Source: an uncultured bacterium
GTDB taxonomy: Bacteria; Patescibacteriota; Minisyncoccia; Phycocordibacterales; PALSA-1337
Assembly (NCBI GenBank): GCA_903837075.1
Contig: CAILTI010000029.1
Span: forward strand, 1-39,225
Reading direction: 5' to 3'
Length of the DNA stretch: 39,225 nucleotides
The notes beneath the pieces are model-generated. The model was not told the origin of the DNA and ran no database searches. It was given only the letters and a program-made list of their open reading frames with translations. Positions 24,308 to 30,994 of this stretch are shown one piece after another. The position numbers and the translations under genes are program-made. Each line of letters starts with the position of its first letter. Position 1 is the stretch's first letter.

Positions 24308-24658
24308 ATGAAAACATTACAGAAAAAACAATTACAGTTCGCTCGCAGGAAGGCTCGTACTCGCGCCAAGATCAGTGGCACAGCAGAACGACCACGTCTG
24401 TGTGTTTTCAAGTCGCACAAGTATATCTATGCCGCTATAGTCAACGATGACAAGGGGCATACGTTAGTTGCGGTTGATTCTAGACTGATGAAGGGTAAGA
24501 CTCCAGTAGAGAGGGCCAAGGAAGTAGGAGTCGAGATCGCCAAGAAGGCCAAGGTTGCCAACATCACCAAAGTAGTTTTTGATCGCGGAGGCTATATCTA
24601 CACTGGTAAGATCCAGATGGTGGCAGATGCAGCGAGGGCAGGAGGACTGGAGTTCTAA
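24308..24658 (+). CDS. rplR: 50S ribosomal protein L18
   Basis: 116 residues, 5S rRNA binding. ARTRAKISGTAERPRLCVFKS, IYAAIVNDDKGHTL and VVFDRGGYIYTGKIQMVADAAR are typical. The spacer before it carries the CAATGTC/CAATGACG/CAATGATC word. Confidence 0.97.
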   Translation: MKTLQKKQLQFARRKARTRAKISGTAERPRLCVFKSHKYIYAAIVNDDKGHTLVAVDSRLMKGKTPVERAKEVGVEIAKKAKVANITKVVFDRGGYIYTGKIQMVADAARAGGLEF

Positions 24659-24694
24659 TTTTCAATGTTCAATAACCAATGACCAACAAATAAC

Positions 24695-25549
24695 ATGACG
24701 GCAAAAGATATAAAAAACAATAACGACTCAGGTGCTTCCAATGAAGCAGATTTGAATGTAGCTATTCCTGCAACTGGTCTAGACACAGCAGCCGTCGTTA
24801 CTGAAGATGTCGCTGGTGCAGTACCAGTAGTCGCAGCAGCAGCGGTTCCGGCAGTTTCAACATCCAAGTTTACTCAAGGACGCAAGATGCGTGGTGATCC
24901 AGCTCGAAGGGGAGGTCGCGGAGGTACGGGTGCTCCTCAACAGGGTGGTCCAGGTCGTGGCGGTCCTCGTGGTGCTCGTAGTGGAGATCGTGAGCGCGTC
25001 AAGCCAGAATTCGATAGCAAGATCATCGATATCCGTCGTGTGACTCGTGTGACCTCAGGTGGTAGACGCATGAACTTTAGTGTAGCTGTCGTCGCCGGTG
25101 ACCATAAGGGTCGCGTCGGTGTTGGTCTAGGTAAGGGTATCGACACGGCTGGTTCTGTGGAGAAAGCTACTCGTGAGGCCAAGAAAAACATGATCAGAAT
25201 ACCTCTGTCTCCTCAGATGACGATCCCTCACGCTGTCGAAGCCAAGTACGGTAGTGCCGTGATCAAGATCTTCCCAGCTCGTGGTAGTGGAGTCGTGGCA
25301 GGAAGTTCTGCACGTGCAGTTATCGAACTTGCTGGTATCAAGGATATTTGCGCCAAGTTCCTCTCTGGTTCGAAGAATAGGCTGAATAACGCACGAGCTA
25401 CTATCGAGGCATTGAAGAAACTATCCAAGTCGCCGAGATTTGGGACGAAAATCAAAGCACCAGTAGTCCGCCCTTTTGAGGAGAGTAAATCTTCCCCTCA
25501 AACCCCCAAGGGAGAATCGGAGAATATTTCTCCCCTCAAGCGGGCGTAA
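24695..25549 (+). CDS. rpsE: 30S ribosomal protein S5 with long N-terminal extension
   Basis: 284 residues, against about 165 in most bacteria. The core begins near residue 107 (FDSKIIDIRRVTRVTSGG) and holds MNFSVAVVAGDHKGRVGVGLGKG and GSGVVAGSSARAVIELAGIKD. Before it are an Ala/Val-rich stretch and an Arg-Gly-rich stretch (RRGGRGGTGAPQQGGPGRGG). The last 26 residues come from a palindromic repeat element that now supplies the stop region. rplO follows directly; rpmD (L30) is absent, as in CPR bacteria generally. Confidence 0.95.
   Translation: MTAKDIKNNNDSGASNEADLNVAIPATGLDTAAVVTEDVAGAVPVVAAAAVPAVSTSKFTQGRKMRGDPARRGGRGGTGAPQQGGPGRGGPRGARSGDRERVKPEFDSKIIDIRRVTRVTSGGRRMNFSVAVVAGDHKGRVGVGLGKGIDTAGSVEKATREAKKNMIRIPLSPQMTIPHAVEAKYGSAVIKIFPARGSGVVAGSSARAVIELAGIKDICAKFLSGSKNRLNNARATIEALKKLSKSPRFGTKIKAPVVRPFEESKSSPQTPKGESENISPLKRA
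25469..25546 (+). repeat. Palindromic element forming the S5 C-terminus
   Basis: Arms CGCCCTTTTGAGGAGAG (25469-25485) and CTCCCCTCAAGCGGGCG (25530-25546). The core TTCCCCTCAAACCCCCAAGG then GAGAATCG matches the recJ and 31.5-kb copies. The TAA stop follows at once. Confidence 0.8.
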
Positions 25550-25602
25550 TAGGTTTTGATTTGAATTTTCCATTTTAATTTCTACATTTTACATTAACTA
25601 CC

Positions 25603-26253
25603 ATGCAAACCCATCAACTAAAAAGAAACAATCCAAACATGAAGCGTGTGATCGTCGCGCGTGGAGGTAAGCGTGGAAAGACTGCCGGTCGCGGTGGTAA
25701 AGGTCAGTCCGCTCGTGCTGGTAACAAGCGCCGTCCAGAATGGAGAGATATCATCAAGAGACTGCCAAAGTTGCGCGGTCGTGGTATCAGCCCTCAGAAA
25801 TCATTCGTTGCGAAGCCTGTTATCATCAACCTAGAAGCGTTGGAGGTCGCGTTCGTAGCCAATGATCAGGTTTCACCAACCACTCTCATAGAAAAGGGTC
25901 TAGCCAGTACTATTTCGGGTCGCGTTCCTGCGATCAAGATCCTAGGTGACGGTGAAGTCACGAAGGCTTTGAAATTGTCAGGTCTCTCTATCTCAGGTTC
26001 TGCAAAAGAGAAGATCATCAAGGCAGGTGGTACAGTAGTTGAGATCGTCCCGAAAGTTATTTCGAAGCCTGAGAAGGTCAAGAAAGTGAAGTCTGAAAAG
26101 AAAGAGGTGGTCAAAGAAGAGGGGGATAAGAGTGAAAAATCAAAAGATTCCAAAAAAGAAGCTAAACCTGCGAAAAAGGAACAAGTAGAACAAGTAGTAG
26201 AAAAAGTCGCCAAGATAGAAAAGAAAGTTGCCAAGGAAGATACGAAGAAATAA
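25603..26253 (+). CDS. rplO: 50S ribosomal protein L15 with Lys/Glu tail
   Basis: 216 residues. The N-terminus MQTHQLKRNN and GGKRGKTAGRGGKGQSARAG are typical of L15. The core ends near residue 155. A tail of about 60 residues is made of Lys, Glu, Val and Ala (KKVKSEKKEVVKEEG...), of unknown role and probably unfolded. Confidence 0.96.
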   Translation: MQTHQLKRNNPNMKRVIVARGGKRGKTAGRGGKGQSARAGNKRRPEWRDIIKRLPKLRGRGISPQKSFVAKPVIINLEALEVAFVANDQVSPTTLIEKGLASTISGRVPAIKILGDGEVTKALKLSGLSISGSAKEKIIKAGGTVVEIVPKVISKPEKVKKVKSEKKEVVKEEGDKSEKSKDSKKEAKPAKKEQVEQVVEKVAKIEKKVAKEDTKK

Positions 26254-26316
26254 CAGGCAGCAGTAACAGGAAATATAAATAGTTATTCGAGATTCTAAAT
26301 AACCAATTTCAAAACA

Positions 26317-27591
26317 ATGAACAATTTCCTAGCAAAAATATCATTGGCATTCAGAGACCAGGTCTTGCGAAAGAGGATTGGTTTCACTATTTTGATCTTG
26401 ATATTGTTCAGATTGATGGCGACTATTCCAATACCAGGTGTCGATGTTGCCAACCTAGCGAAACTCCTATCTTCGAGCCAATTCTTCGGATTCCTCAACA
26501 TCTTTTCTGGTGGTGGCCTTTCCAACCTTTCTATCGTTATGCTCGGTGTCGGACCATTCATCACGGCTAGTATCATCATCCAGCTACTCACTATGATGTA
26601 TCCGAAGTGGAAGAACCTCATGCACGAAGAAGGTGAAGCTGGTCGCATGAAACTTTCTCAATATTCTAGATATATATCGATACCGCTCGGCGTCATATCA
26701 GCTATCGGCTTCTTGTCATTGCTACAATCACAGGGCGTACTCCCACAAATCTCGACGTCAGCATTCGTCATGAATGTGATCGTCATCACTGCTGGTTCTA
26801 CGCTCCTCATGTGGTTAGGTGAACTCGTATCAGAGTTCGGTATAGGTAATGGAGTTTCCCTCATCATTTTTGCGGGTATTGTTTCCAGTTTGCCGACCGC
26901 AGTCAATCAGTTCATAGTCCAGTTCAAAGCCATAGATATACCAGTTTATATCATAGCTGTAGTTATAGTACTCATCGTCGTTGCTGGTGTCGTCTACATC
27001 ACCGAGGCTGAGCGATCAGTACCAGTCACATATGCCAAACAAGTGAGAGGGAACAAGGTCTATGGTGGTGCTTCGACATATCTACCACTACGTTTGAATC
27101 AGGCTGGTGTTATCCCGATCATCTTTGCCCTCTCAATACTACTCTTCCCTCAGATCATTTCTAACCTGTTGTCTCATTGGACAGCACATCCTACTATCGC
27201 TGCCTGGGCGACATCATTCACGGTGTTATTCAATAACCAGTGGGTATATGGTGCTGCATATTTCGTACTGGTTGTTTTGTTCACGTATTTCTATACTGCA
27301 GTCACATTCGATCCAAAGCAGATTTCTGAAAATCTACAACGTTCAGGAGCCTTCATTCCTGGTGTACGTCCCGGCACTTTCACAATGGAGTATCTCGGCA
27401 ATATCGTAACCAGAATAACTCTCGTAGGGGCATTATTCCTAGGTATTATCGCTATTCTGCCTCTCTGTATGCAAGCGTTCACGTCTAGTAAGTCCCTGGC
27501 TATCGGCGGCACAGCACTCCTCATCGTTGTTTCCGTAGTTCTCGATCTATTGAAGAAGATAGATGCTCAGGTGGCGATGAGAGAATATTAG
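26317..27591 (+). CDS. secY: Protein translocase subunit SecY
   Basis: 424 residues with ten membrane helices; the central channel of the Sec system. FRLMATIPIPGVDVANLA, the plug region GGGLSNLSIVMLGVGPFITASIIIQ and the cytoplasmic loop YAKQVRGNKVYGGASTYLPL are present. It lies 63 nt after rplO, in the normal spc position. Confidence 0.98.
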   Translation: MNNFLAKISLAFRDQVLRKRIGFTILILILFRLMATIPIPGVDVANLAKLLSSSQFFGFLNIFSGGGLSNLSIVMLGVGPFITASIIIQLLTMMYPKWKNLMHEEGEAGRMKLSQYSRYISIPLGVISAIGFLSLLQSQGVLPQISTSAFVMNVIVITAGSTLLMWLGELVSEFGIGNGVSLIIFAGIVSSLPTAVNQFIVQFKAIDIPVYIIAVVIVLIVVAGVVYITEAERSVPVTYAKQVRGNKVYGGASTYLPLRLNQAGVIPIIFALSILLFPQIISNLLSHWTAHPTIAAWATSFTVLFNNQWVYGAAYFVLVVLFTYFYTAVTFDPKQISENLQRSGAFIPGVRPGTFTMEYLGNIVTRITLVGALFLGIIAILPLCMQAFTSSKSLAIGGTALLIVVSVVLDLLKKIDAQVAMREY

Positions 27592-27600
27592 AGAAATTTT

Positions 27601-27652
27601 CAATATTTCCTTCTTCGCCAAGGCTTCGAAGGGCAGGCAATGACACAATATT
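27601..27652. repeat. 52-bp intergenic repeat, copy 1
   Basis: Matches 30160-30211 with one difference. The ends CAATATT/AATATTG are inverted, the centre CCTTC...GAAGG can fold, and it includes GGGCAGGCAATGACACAA. A diverged minus-strand relative lies near 34020-34085. Confidence 0.75.
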
Positions 27653-27664
27653 GAATTTCAAAAT

Positions 27665-27689
27665 GGACGGTTTCATAGCCGTCCTTTTT
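27665..27689 (+). terminator. Terminator after secY
   Basis: GGACGG (27665-27670) / CCGTCC (27679-27684) then TTTTT. The -10 of adk begins 5 nt later. Confidence 0.8.
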
Positions 27690-27706
27690 GATATATAATG
27701 GAAGGT

Positions 27707-28300
27707 ATGAAACCCCAAGCATTCATCTTTATAGGTCGCTCAGGCTGTGGCAAGGGAACACAGGTAAAGTTACTCATGGAAATCTTAGCCCAGAAAGATC
27801 CGTCACTCGAGAGTCTCTATGTTCAGACTGGACAAGAGTTCCGTCAATTCATTCAAGGCGAAACATTTACCCAAAAGAAAAGTAAGGAGATATATGACGC
27901 CGGTGGTCTACAGCCAGAATTCTTGACTGTAGATATGTGGGGCAGGGTACTCATAGAGAAGTATAAAGGCGATCAGCATCTCATCTTTGATGGAACCCCT
28001 CGAAAGCTGCATGAAGCAGGTGCGTTGCATTCGTGCTTCGGATTTTATGGTTTTGACAAGCCCTGGGTGATCAATATAGACATCAGTAATGCGGAGTCAA
28101 AGAAGAGACTCCTAGCACGCAAGAGGTTCGACGATACCGAGGAGGAGATAACCAAGCGTCTGGAGTGGTATGAGACTGATGTTGAGCCGGCGCTCGGATA
28201 TTACGATGGCAATCCCAAATATACCTTTTTGAAAATCTCGGGAGAGAGGTCTGTTGAGGAGATCCATGCCGATATTGTGAAAAGGCTGGGTTTGGTGTAG
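27707..28300 (+). CDS. adk: Adenylate kinase family protein
   Basis: 197 residues from ATG 27707; TATAAT (27694-27699) lies 7 nt upstream and overlaps an earlier ATG at 27698, which is therefore less likely. The P-loop is GRSGCGKGTQ; LIFDGTPRK and RKRFDDTEEEITKRLEWY are family features. The lid zinc domain is absent (short form). It interconverts ATP/AMP and ADP. Confidence 0.93.
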   Translation: MKPQAFIFIGRSGCGKGTQVKLLMEILAQKDPSLESLYVQTGQEFRQFIQGETFTQKKSKEIYDAGGLQPEFLTVDMWGRVLIEKYKGDQHLIFDGTPRKLHEAGALHSCFGFYGFDKPWVINIDISNAESKKRLLARKRFDDTEEEITKRLEWYETDVEPALGYYDGNPKYTFLKISGERSVEEIHADIVKRLGLV

Positions 28301-28354
28301 GTTGATAAGGTAGATTTGAGATAAATCATAAATCTATTTATTCCCCTCACCTCA

Positions 28355-28438
28355 TAACAATGAAGGTTCCAGGGGTACGGATATTTTCCTGCTGGAAAAT
28401 TCCTCGTGCTCGCAAGCCCCCTTCAACCTTCATTGTTA
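28355..28438. repeat. Closed-stem element before map
   Basis: TAACAATGAAGGTT (28355-28368) and AACCTTCATTGTTA (28425-28438) are perfect inverted repeats. Inside, CCAGGGG roughly faces CCCCCTT, and ATTTTCC TGCT GGAAAAT (28383-28400) is a perfect hairpin. The same architecture as 10828-10947 and 19689-19812, with a different sequence. Confidence 0.6.
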
Positions 28439-28479
28439 CTCGGCTCGTGGTAATATTATTCATTGACGTAAGCTATTTT

Positions 28480-29247
28480 ATGATAACAATAAAGACAAAG
28501 GAAGACATCGCTATCCTCCGTGAGGGGGGGCGTCGTCATGCGGAAATATTGCGCGAATTGGCCAAGATGGTGAAGCCTGGTGTCCGTAGCAGTGAACTCG
28601 AGGATGCGGCGCGCAAGATGATCACCGAAGGTGGTGATGAACCGGCCCTACTCAACTACATGCCATATGGAGCAAAGAGACCATATCCTGCGGCACTTTG
28701 CGTCTCAGTGAATGATGAGATAGTGCACGGGATCCCCAATGAAACAGACAAGATCTTGAAGGAAGGTGATATTGTTGGACTCGACCTAGGCCTCACCCAT
28801 AGAGGACTGATCACAGATGCGACATTGACTGTTGCTGTCGGCAACGTGTCATCTGAAGTCCAGGAACTCCTAGAAGTCACCAAGAAAGCTCTAGCTGCCG
28901 GTGTGAAGGCCGCCAAAGGTGGCAAACGTATCGGCGATATAGGTAATGCCATAGCACGTGTAGCGGCATCGAAGGTTTACGGCGTAGTCGAAGAATTGGC
29001 TGGCCATGGTGTCGGATATGATGTCCATGAAGAACCATATGTTCCGAATTTCGGCACAGCTGGTAGTGGTCCTATATTGAAACCTGGAATGGTTCTCGCT
29101 ATCGAGCCGATGTTCAATCTCGGTTCAAAGAAAATAAAATTAGACAAAGATGGCTATACTTACAGAACTGCTGATGGTAGTTACAGTGCACACTTCGAGC
29201 ATACAGTTGTCATCACGAAGGGGGGTGCTGAGATTCTGACTATTTAG
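28480..29247 (+). CDS. map: Methionine aminopeptidase, type I
   Basis: 255 residues from ATG 28480 (MITIKTKEDIAILREGG). Removes the initiator Met. Metal ligands: Asp in VGLDLGLTHRGLITDAT, His in LAGHGVGYDVHEEPYVPN, Glu in MVLAIEPMF and Glu in SAHFEHTVVIT. A longer frame from 28360 runs through the closed-stem element and is rejected. Confidence 0.96.
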   Translation: MITIKTKEDIAILREGGRRHAEILRELAKMVKPGVRSSELEDAARKMITEGGDEPALLNYMPYGAKRPYPAALCVSVNDEIVHGIPNETDKILKEGDIVGLDLGLTHRGLITDATLTVAVGNVSSEVQELLEVTKKALAAGVKAAKGGKRIGDIGNAIARVAASKVYGVVEELAGHGVGYDVHEEPYVPNFGTAGSGPILKPGMVLAIEPMFNLGSKKIKLDKDGYTYRTADGSYSAHFEHTVVITKGGAEILTI

Positions 29248-29253
29248 ATTTTA

Positions 29254-29314
29254 TTCTGACAAGCGAAGATGTGTGAATATTTTTATATTCACAACATCTG
29301 AGTCGAAGTCAGAA
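29254..29314 (+). terminator. Long hairpin after map
   Basis: TTCTGAC (29254-29260) / GTCAGAA (29308-29314), then AGATGT-GTGAATAT (29267-29280) against ATATTCAC-A-ACATCT (29285-29299) around TTTT. No T run follows, so it may be a processing site or attenuator instead. Confidence 0.5.
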
Positions 29315-29332
29315 CAAACGAGTAAATACTAA

Positions 29333-29495
29333 ACAGTAACTCCTAACACCTCTTGAGTCCCGAGGATATTTTGCGACCAATATACCAGCGCATTTTCCAA
29401 AGGATGAGTGAATCCTTGGAGCGAGTCCTTTGTGAAAATGCTGGTATATTGGAAACAAAGCCGCAGGGACGAAGAGAGGTGTTAGGAGTTACTGT
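29333..29495. repeat. 163-bp palindromic repeat element, copy B
   Basis: Outer arms ACAGTAACTCCTAACACCTC (from 29333) and their complement ending at 29495 pair over 21 bp. Within is the hairpin shared with copy A at 1-94: CCAATATACCAGC / GCTGGTATATTGG and inner stems. It ends 13 nt before the -35 box of ndk. Confidence 0.8.
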
Positions 29496-29508
29496 CAGCG
29501 GTCAAAAA

Positions 29509-29537
29509 TTGAAATACTGCCACATTTACTATATAAT
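29509..29537 (+). promoter_or_regulatory. ndk promoter
   Basis: TTGAAA (29509-29514), a 17-nt spacer, TATAAT (29532-29537), then 9 nt to the ATG. Confidence 0.75.
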
Positions 29538-29546
29538 CACGGAACT

Positions 29547-30155
29547 ATGAAAAATCACCCAAAGTACGAGCGCACGCTAGTTATTATCAAGCCAGATGGA
29601 ATACAGAGGACGTTGATCGGAGAGATTATAAAGAGATATGAGCAAATAGGGCTGAAATTGGTCGGCATAAAGATGTTGGTACCGACAGCGGATCTGATCG
29701 AGGAGCATTACACATTGGATCCAGAATGGCGAACCAAGACAGGTCTAAAGACTATCAAAGGTTATACGGACAAGGGACTAAAGCCACCACATACAGATCC
29801 ATTGAAGATCACCGCGATCATTCTGAAGAACCTAGTTAAATATATGACCAAGGGACCAGTCGTGGCCATGGTATGGGAAGGGGCGCATGCTGTCGAGATA
29901 GTACGAAAAGTTACCGGTGGAACTGAGCCGTTGACTTCACCTATCGGTACGATACGCGGTGATTATGTTATCGATTCATATAGAATGAGTGACGTTGATG
30001 GTCGCGCCGTTCGAAACCTCGTACATGCTTCTGGATCAGTCAAAGAAGCCAATGATGAGATCTCCCATTGGTTCAAGAAGGACGAAGTCTTCGCATACAG
30101 ACATATCTCAGAGGCGATGCTCTACGATGTCGATCTCGATGGCATACTCGAGTAA
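29547..30155 (+). CDS. ndk: Nucleoside diphosphate kinase, long form
   Basis: Moves phosphate from ATP to other nucleoside diphosphates. 202 residues, about 50 more than the usual form. YERTLVIIKPDGIQRTLIGEI starts the fold. An insert of about 45 residues (WRTKTGLKTIKGYTDKGLKP...) follows. The catalytic His lies in RNLVHASGSVKEANDEI. Confidence 0.95.
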   Translation: MKNHPKYERTLVIIKPDGIQRTLIGEIIKRYEQIGLKLVGIKMLVPTADLIEEHYTLDPEWRTKTGLKTIKGYTDKGLKPPHTDPLKITAIILKNLVKYMTKGPVVAMVWEGAHAVEIVRKVTGGTEPLTSPIGTIRGDYVIDSYRMSDVDGRAVRNLVHASGSVKEANDEISHWFKKDEVFAYRHISEAMLYDVDLDGILE

Positions 30156-30159
30156 TTAC

Positions 30160-30211
30160 CAATATTCCCTTCTTCGCCAAGGCTTCGAAGGGCAGGCAAT
30201 GACACAATATT
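30160..30211. repeat. 52-bp intergenic repeat, copy 2
   Basis: Second copy of 27601-27652 (one mismatch), directly after ndk. Confidence 0.75.
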
Positions 30212-30314
30212 CAAGTCTACATACTAAAGCTAATTTAAAATTGCAATAGACAACAACTTCATGACACGTCTTTTGATTCGATATCAATAAATGTGTCGCA
30301 AATAGTTTTCCCCA

Positions 30315-30343
30315 TTGCGATCTTCGTCAGTAATGAATAAAAT
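30315..30343 (+). promoter_or_regulatory. Promoter of the candidate ncRNA
   Basis: TTGCGA (30315-30320), a 17-nt spacer, TAAAAT (30338-30343). The predicted start (about 30350) falls at the base of the long stem described next. Confidence 0.5.
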
Positions 30344-30349
30344 GTATTC

Positions 30350-30524
30350 AGGTTGCGAGAGTAAATTCCACAAAATTTACATCTACGGGAGATCGACGAA
30401 TGTTACACATTCAAATTCCTGGGCACTCCGGTGTTCTGGGTGAGATCACCCACCTGTATCCACAGGTATTCTACTCTTGCAATCCTTGGAGAATGTCTGC
30501 AGACATACGTTTGCAGGCATTTTT
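30350..30524 (+). ncRNA. Candidate structured ncRNA (6S-like architecture)
   Basis: The closing stem TTGCGAGAGTA (30353-30363) pairs with TACTCTTGCAA (30472-30482). A second stem GGGAGATC (about 30387-30394) pairs with GATCACCC (about 30444-30451) with one mismatch. The apical hairpin is CCTGGGCAC TCCG GTGTTCTGG. Small hairpins AAATT/AATTT and ACCTG/CAGGT lie in the internal loop. Promoter, stem start and terminator are consistent with one RNA of about 150-175 nt. The layout (closing stem, bubble with side hairpin, apical arm) resembles 6S RNA, but no conserved sequence confirms it. Confidence 0.5.
30492..30524 (+). terminator. Terminator of the candidate ncRNA
   Basis: AATGTCTGCA (30492-30501) pairs with TGCAGGCATT (30512-30521), then TTTTC. 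Confidence 0.7.
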
Positions 30525-30585
30525 CTTTATATATGGCCTATAAAGTCCTTATGGTCTGCAAAGTGATGTGTAGGCATATAACTGC

Positions 30586-30591
30586 TATAAT
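30586..30591 (+). promoter_or_regulatory. Extended -10 of the 126-aa membrane protein
   Basis: TGCTATAAT, hexamer 30586-30591, 6 nt before the ATG. A 9-bp word (TCCTTATGG, TCTGCAAAG) lies upstream at about 30537-30566. Confidence 0.65.
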
Positions 30592-30597
30592 GAACCC

Positions 30598-30978
30598 ATG
30601 TTAACATACATATTTGCACTGATCATATTATTCATCATGTTGGTGGCGCACATATTCGGTATTAACGGGTTATATTATCACTACCCATTTTATGACATAT
30701 TCATGCACGTACTGGGTGGGGCAGGGATAGGGTTGTTATTGATAGCTTTCATCAGATCGAATTTTTCCAATTTTGCCAATATACTATTTTTACGTCGGAA
30801 AGTCGTTCTAGGTGTACTGGTTGTGGGGCTCATGTGGGAGCTATTCGAGATGTATTTCGATATTGCTGGTGCGCCATTGTGGACGACGGCTTACTATATA
30901 GACACGGCCAAAGATCTCATCAATGATGTTATCGGTGCGAGCATCGTCGCCTGGTTGATCTTTAGAAAAAAGAAATAG
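30598..30978 (+). CDS. Small integral membrane protein, 126 aa
   Basis: Four hydrophobic segments. YDIFMHVLGGAGIGLLLIAF, GLMWELFEMYFD and KDLINDVIGASIVAWLIF resemble VanZ-like or DUF2238-like membrane proteins with conserved His, Glu and Asp near the membrane face. The function is unknown. Confidence 0.7.
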   Translation: MLTYIFALIILFIMLVAHIFGINGLYYHYPFYDIFMHVLGGAGIGLLLIAFIRSNFSNFANILFLRRKVVLGVLVVGLMWELFEMYFDIAGAPLWTTAYYIDTAKDLINDVIGASIVAWLIFRKKK

Positions 30979-30994
30979 TATTGGTTCAATAACG

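Noticed and set aside
28355-28438. Integron attC site
   Set aside because: The arms lack the RYYYAAC/GTTRRRY core pattern, the stem is perfect rather than bulged, and no integron integrase is seen.
30400-30534. 44-codon ORF with a GGGAGA before its ATG
   Set aside because: It runs through a terminator hairpin and overlaps the stems of a better-supported RNA structure.
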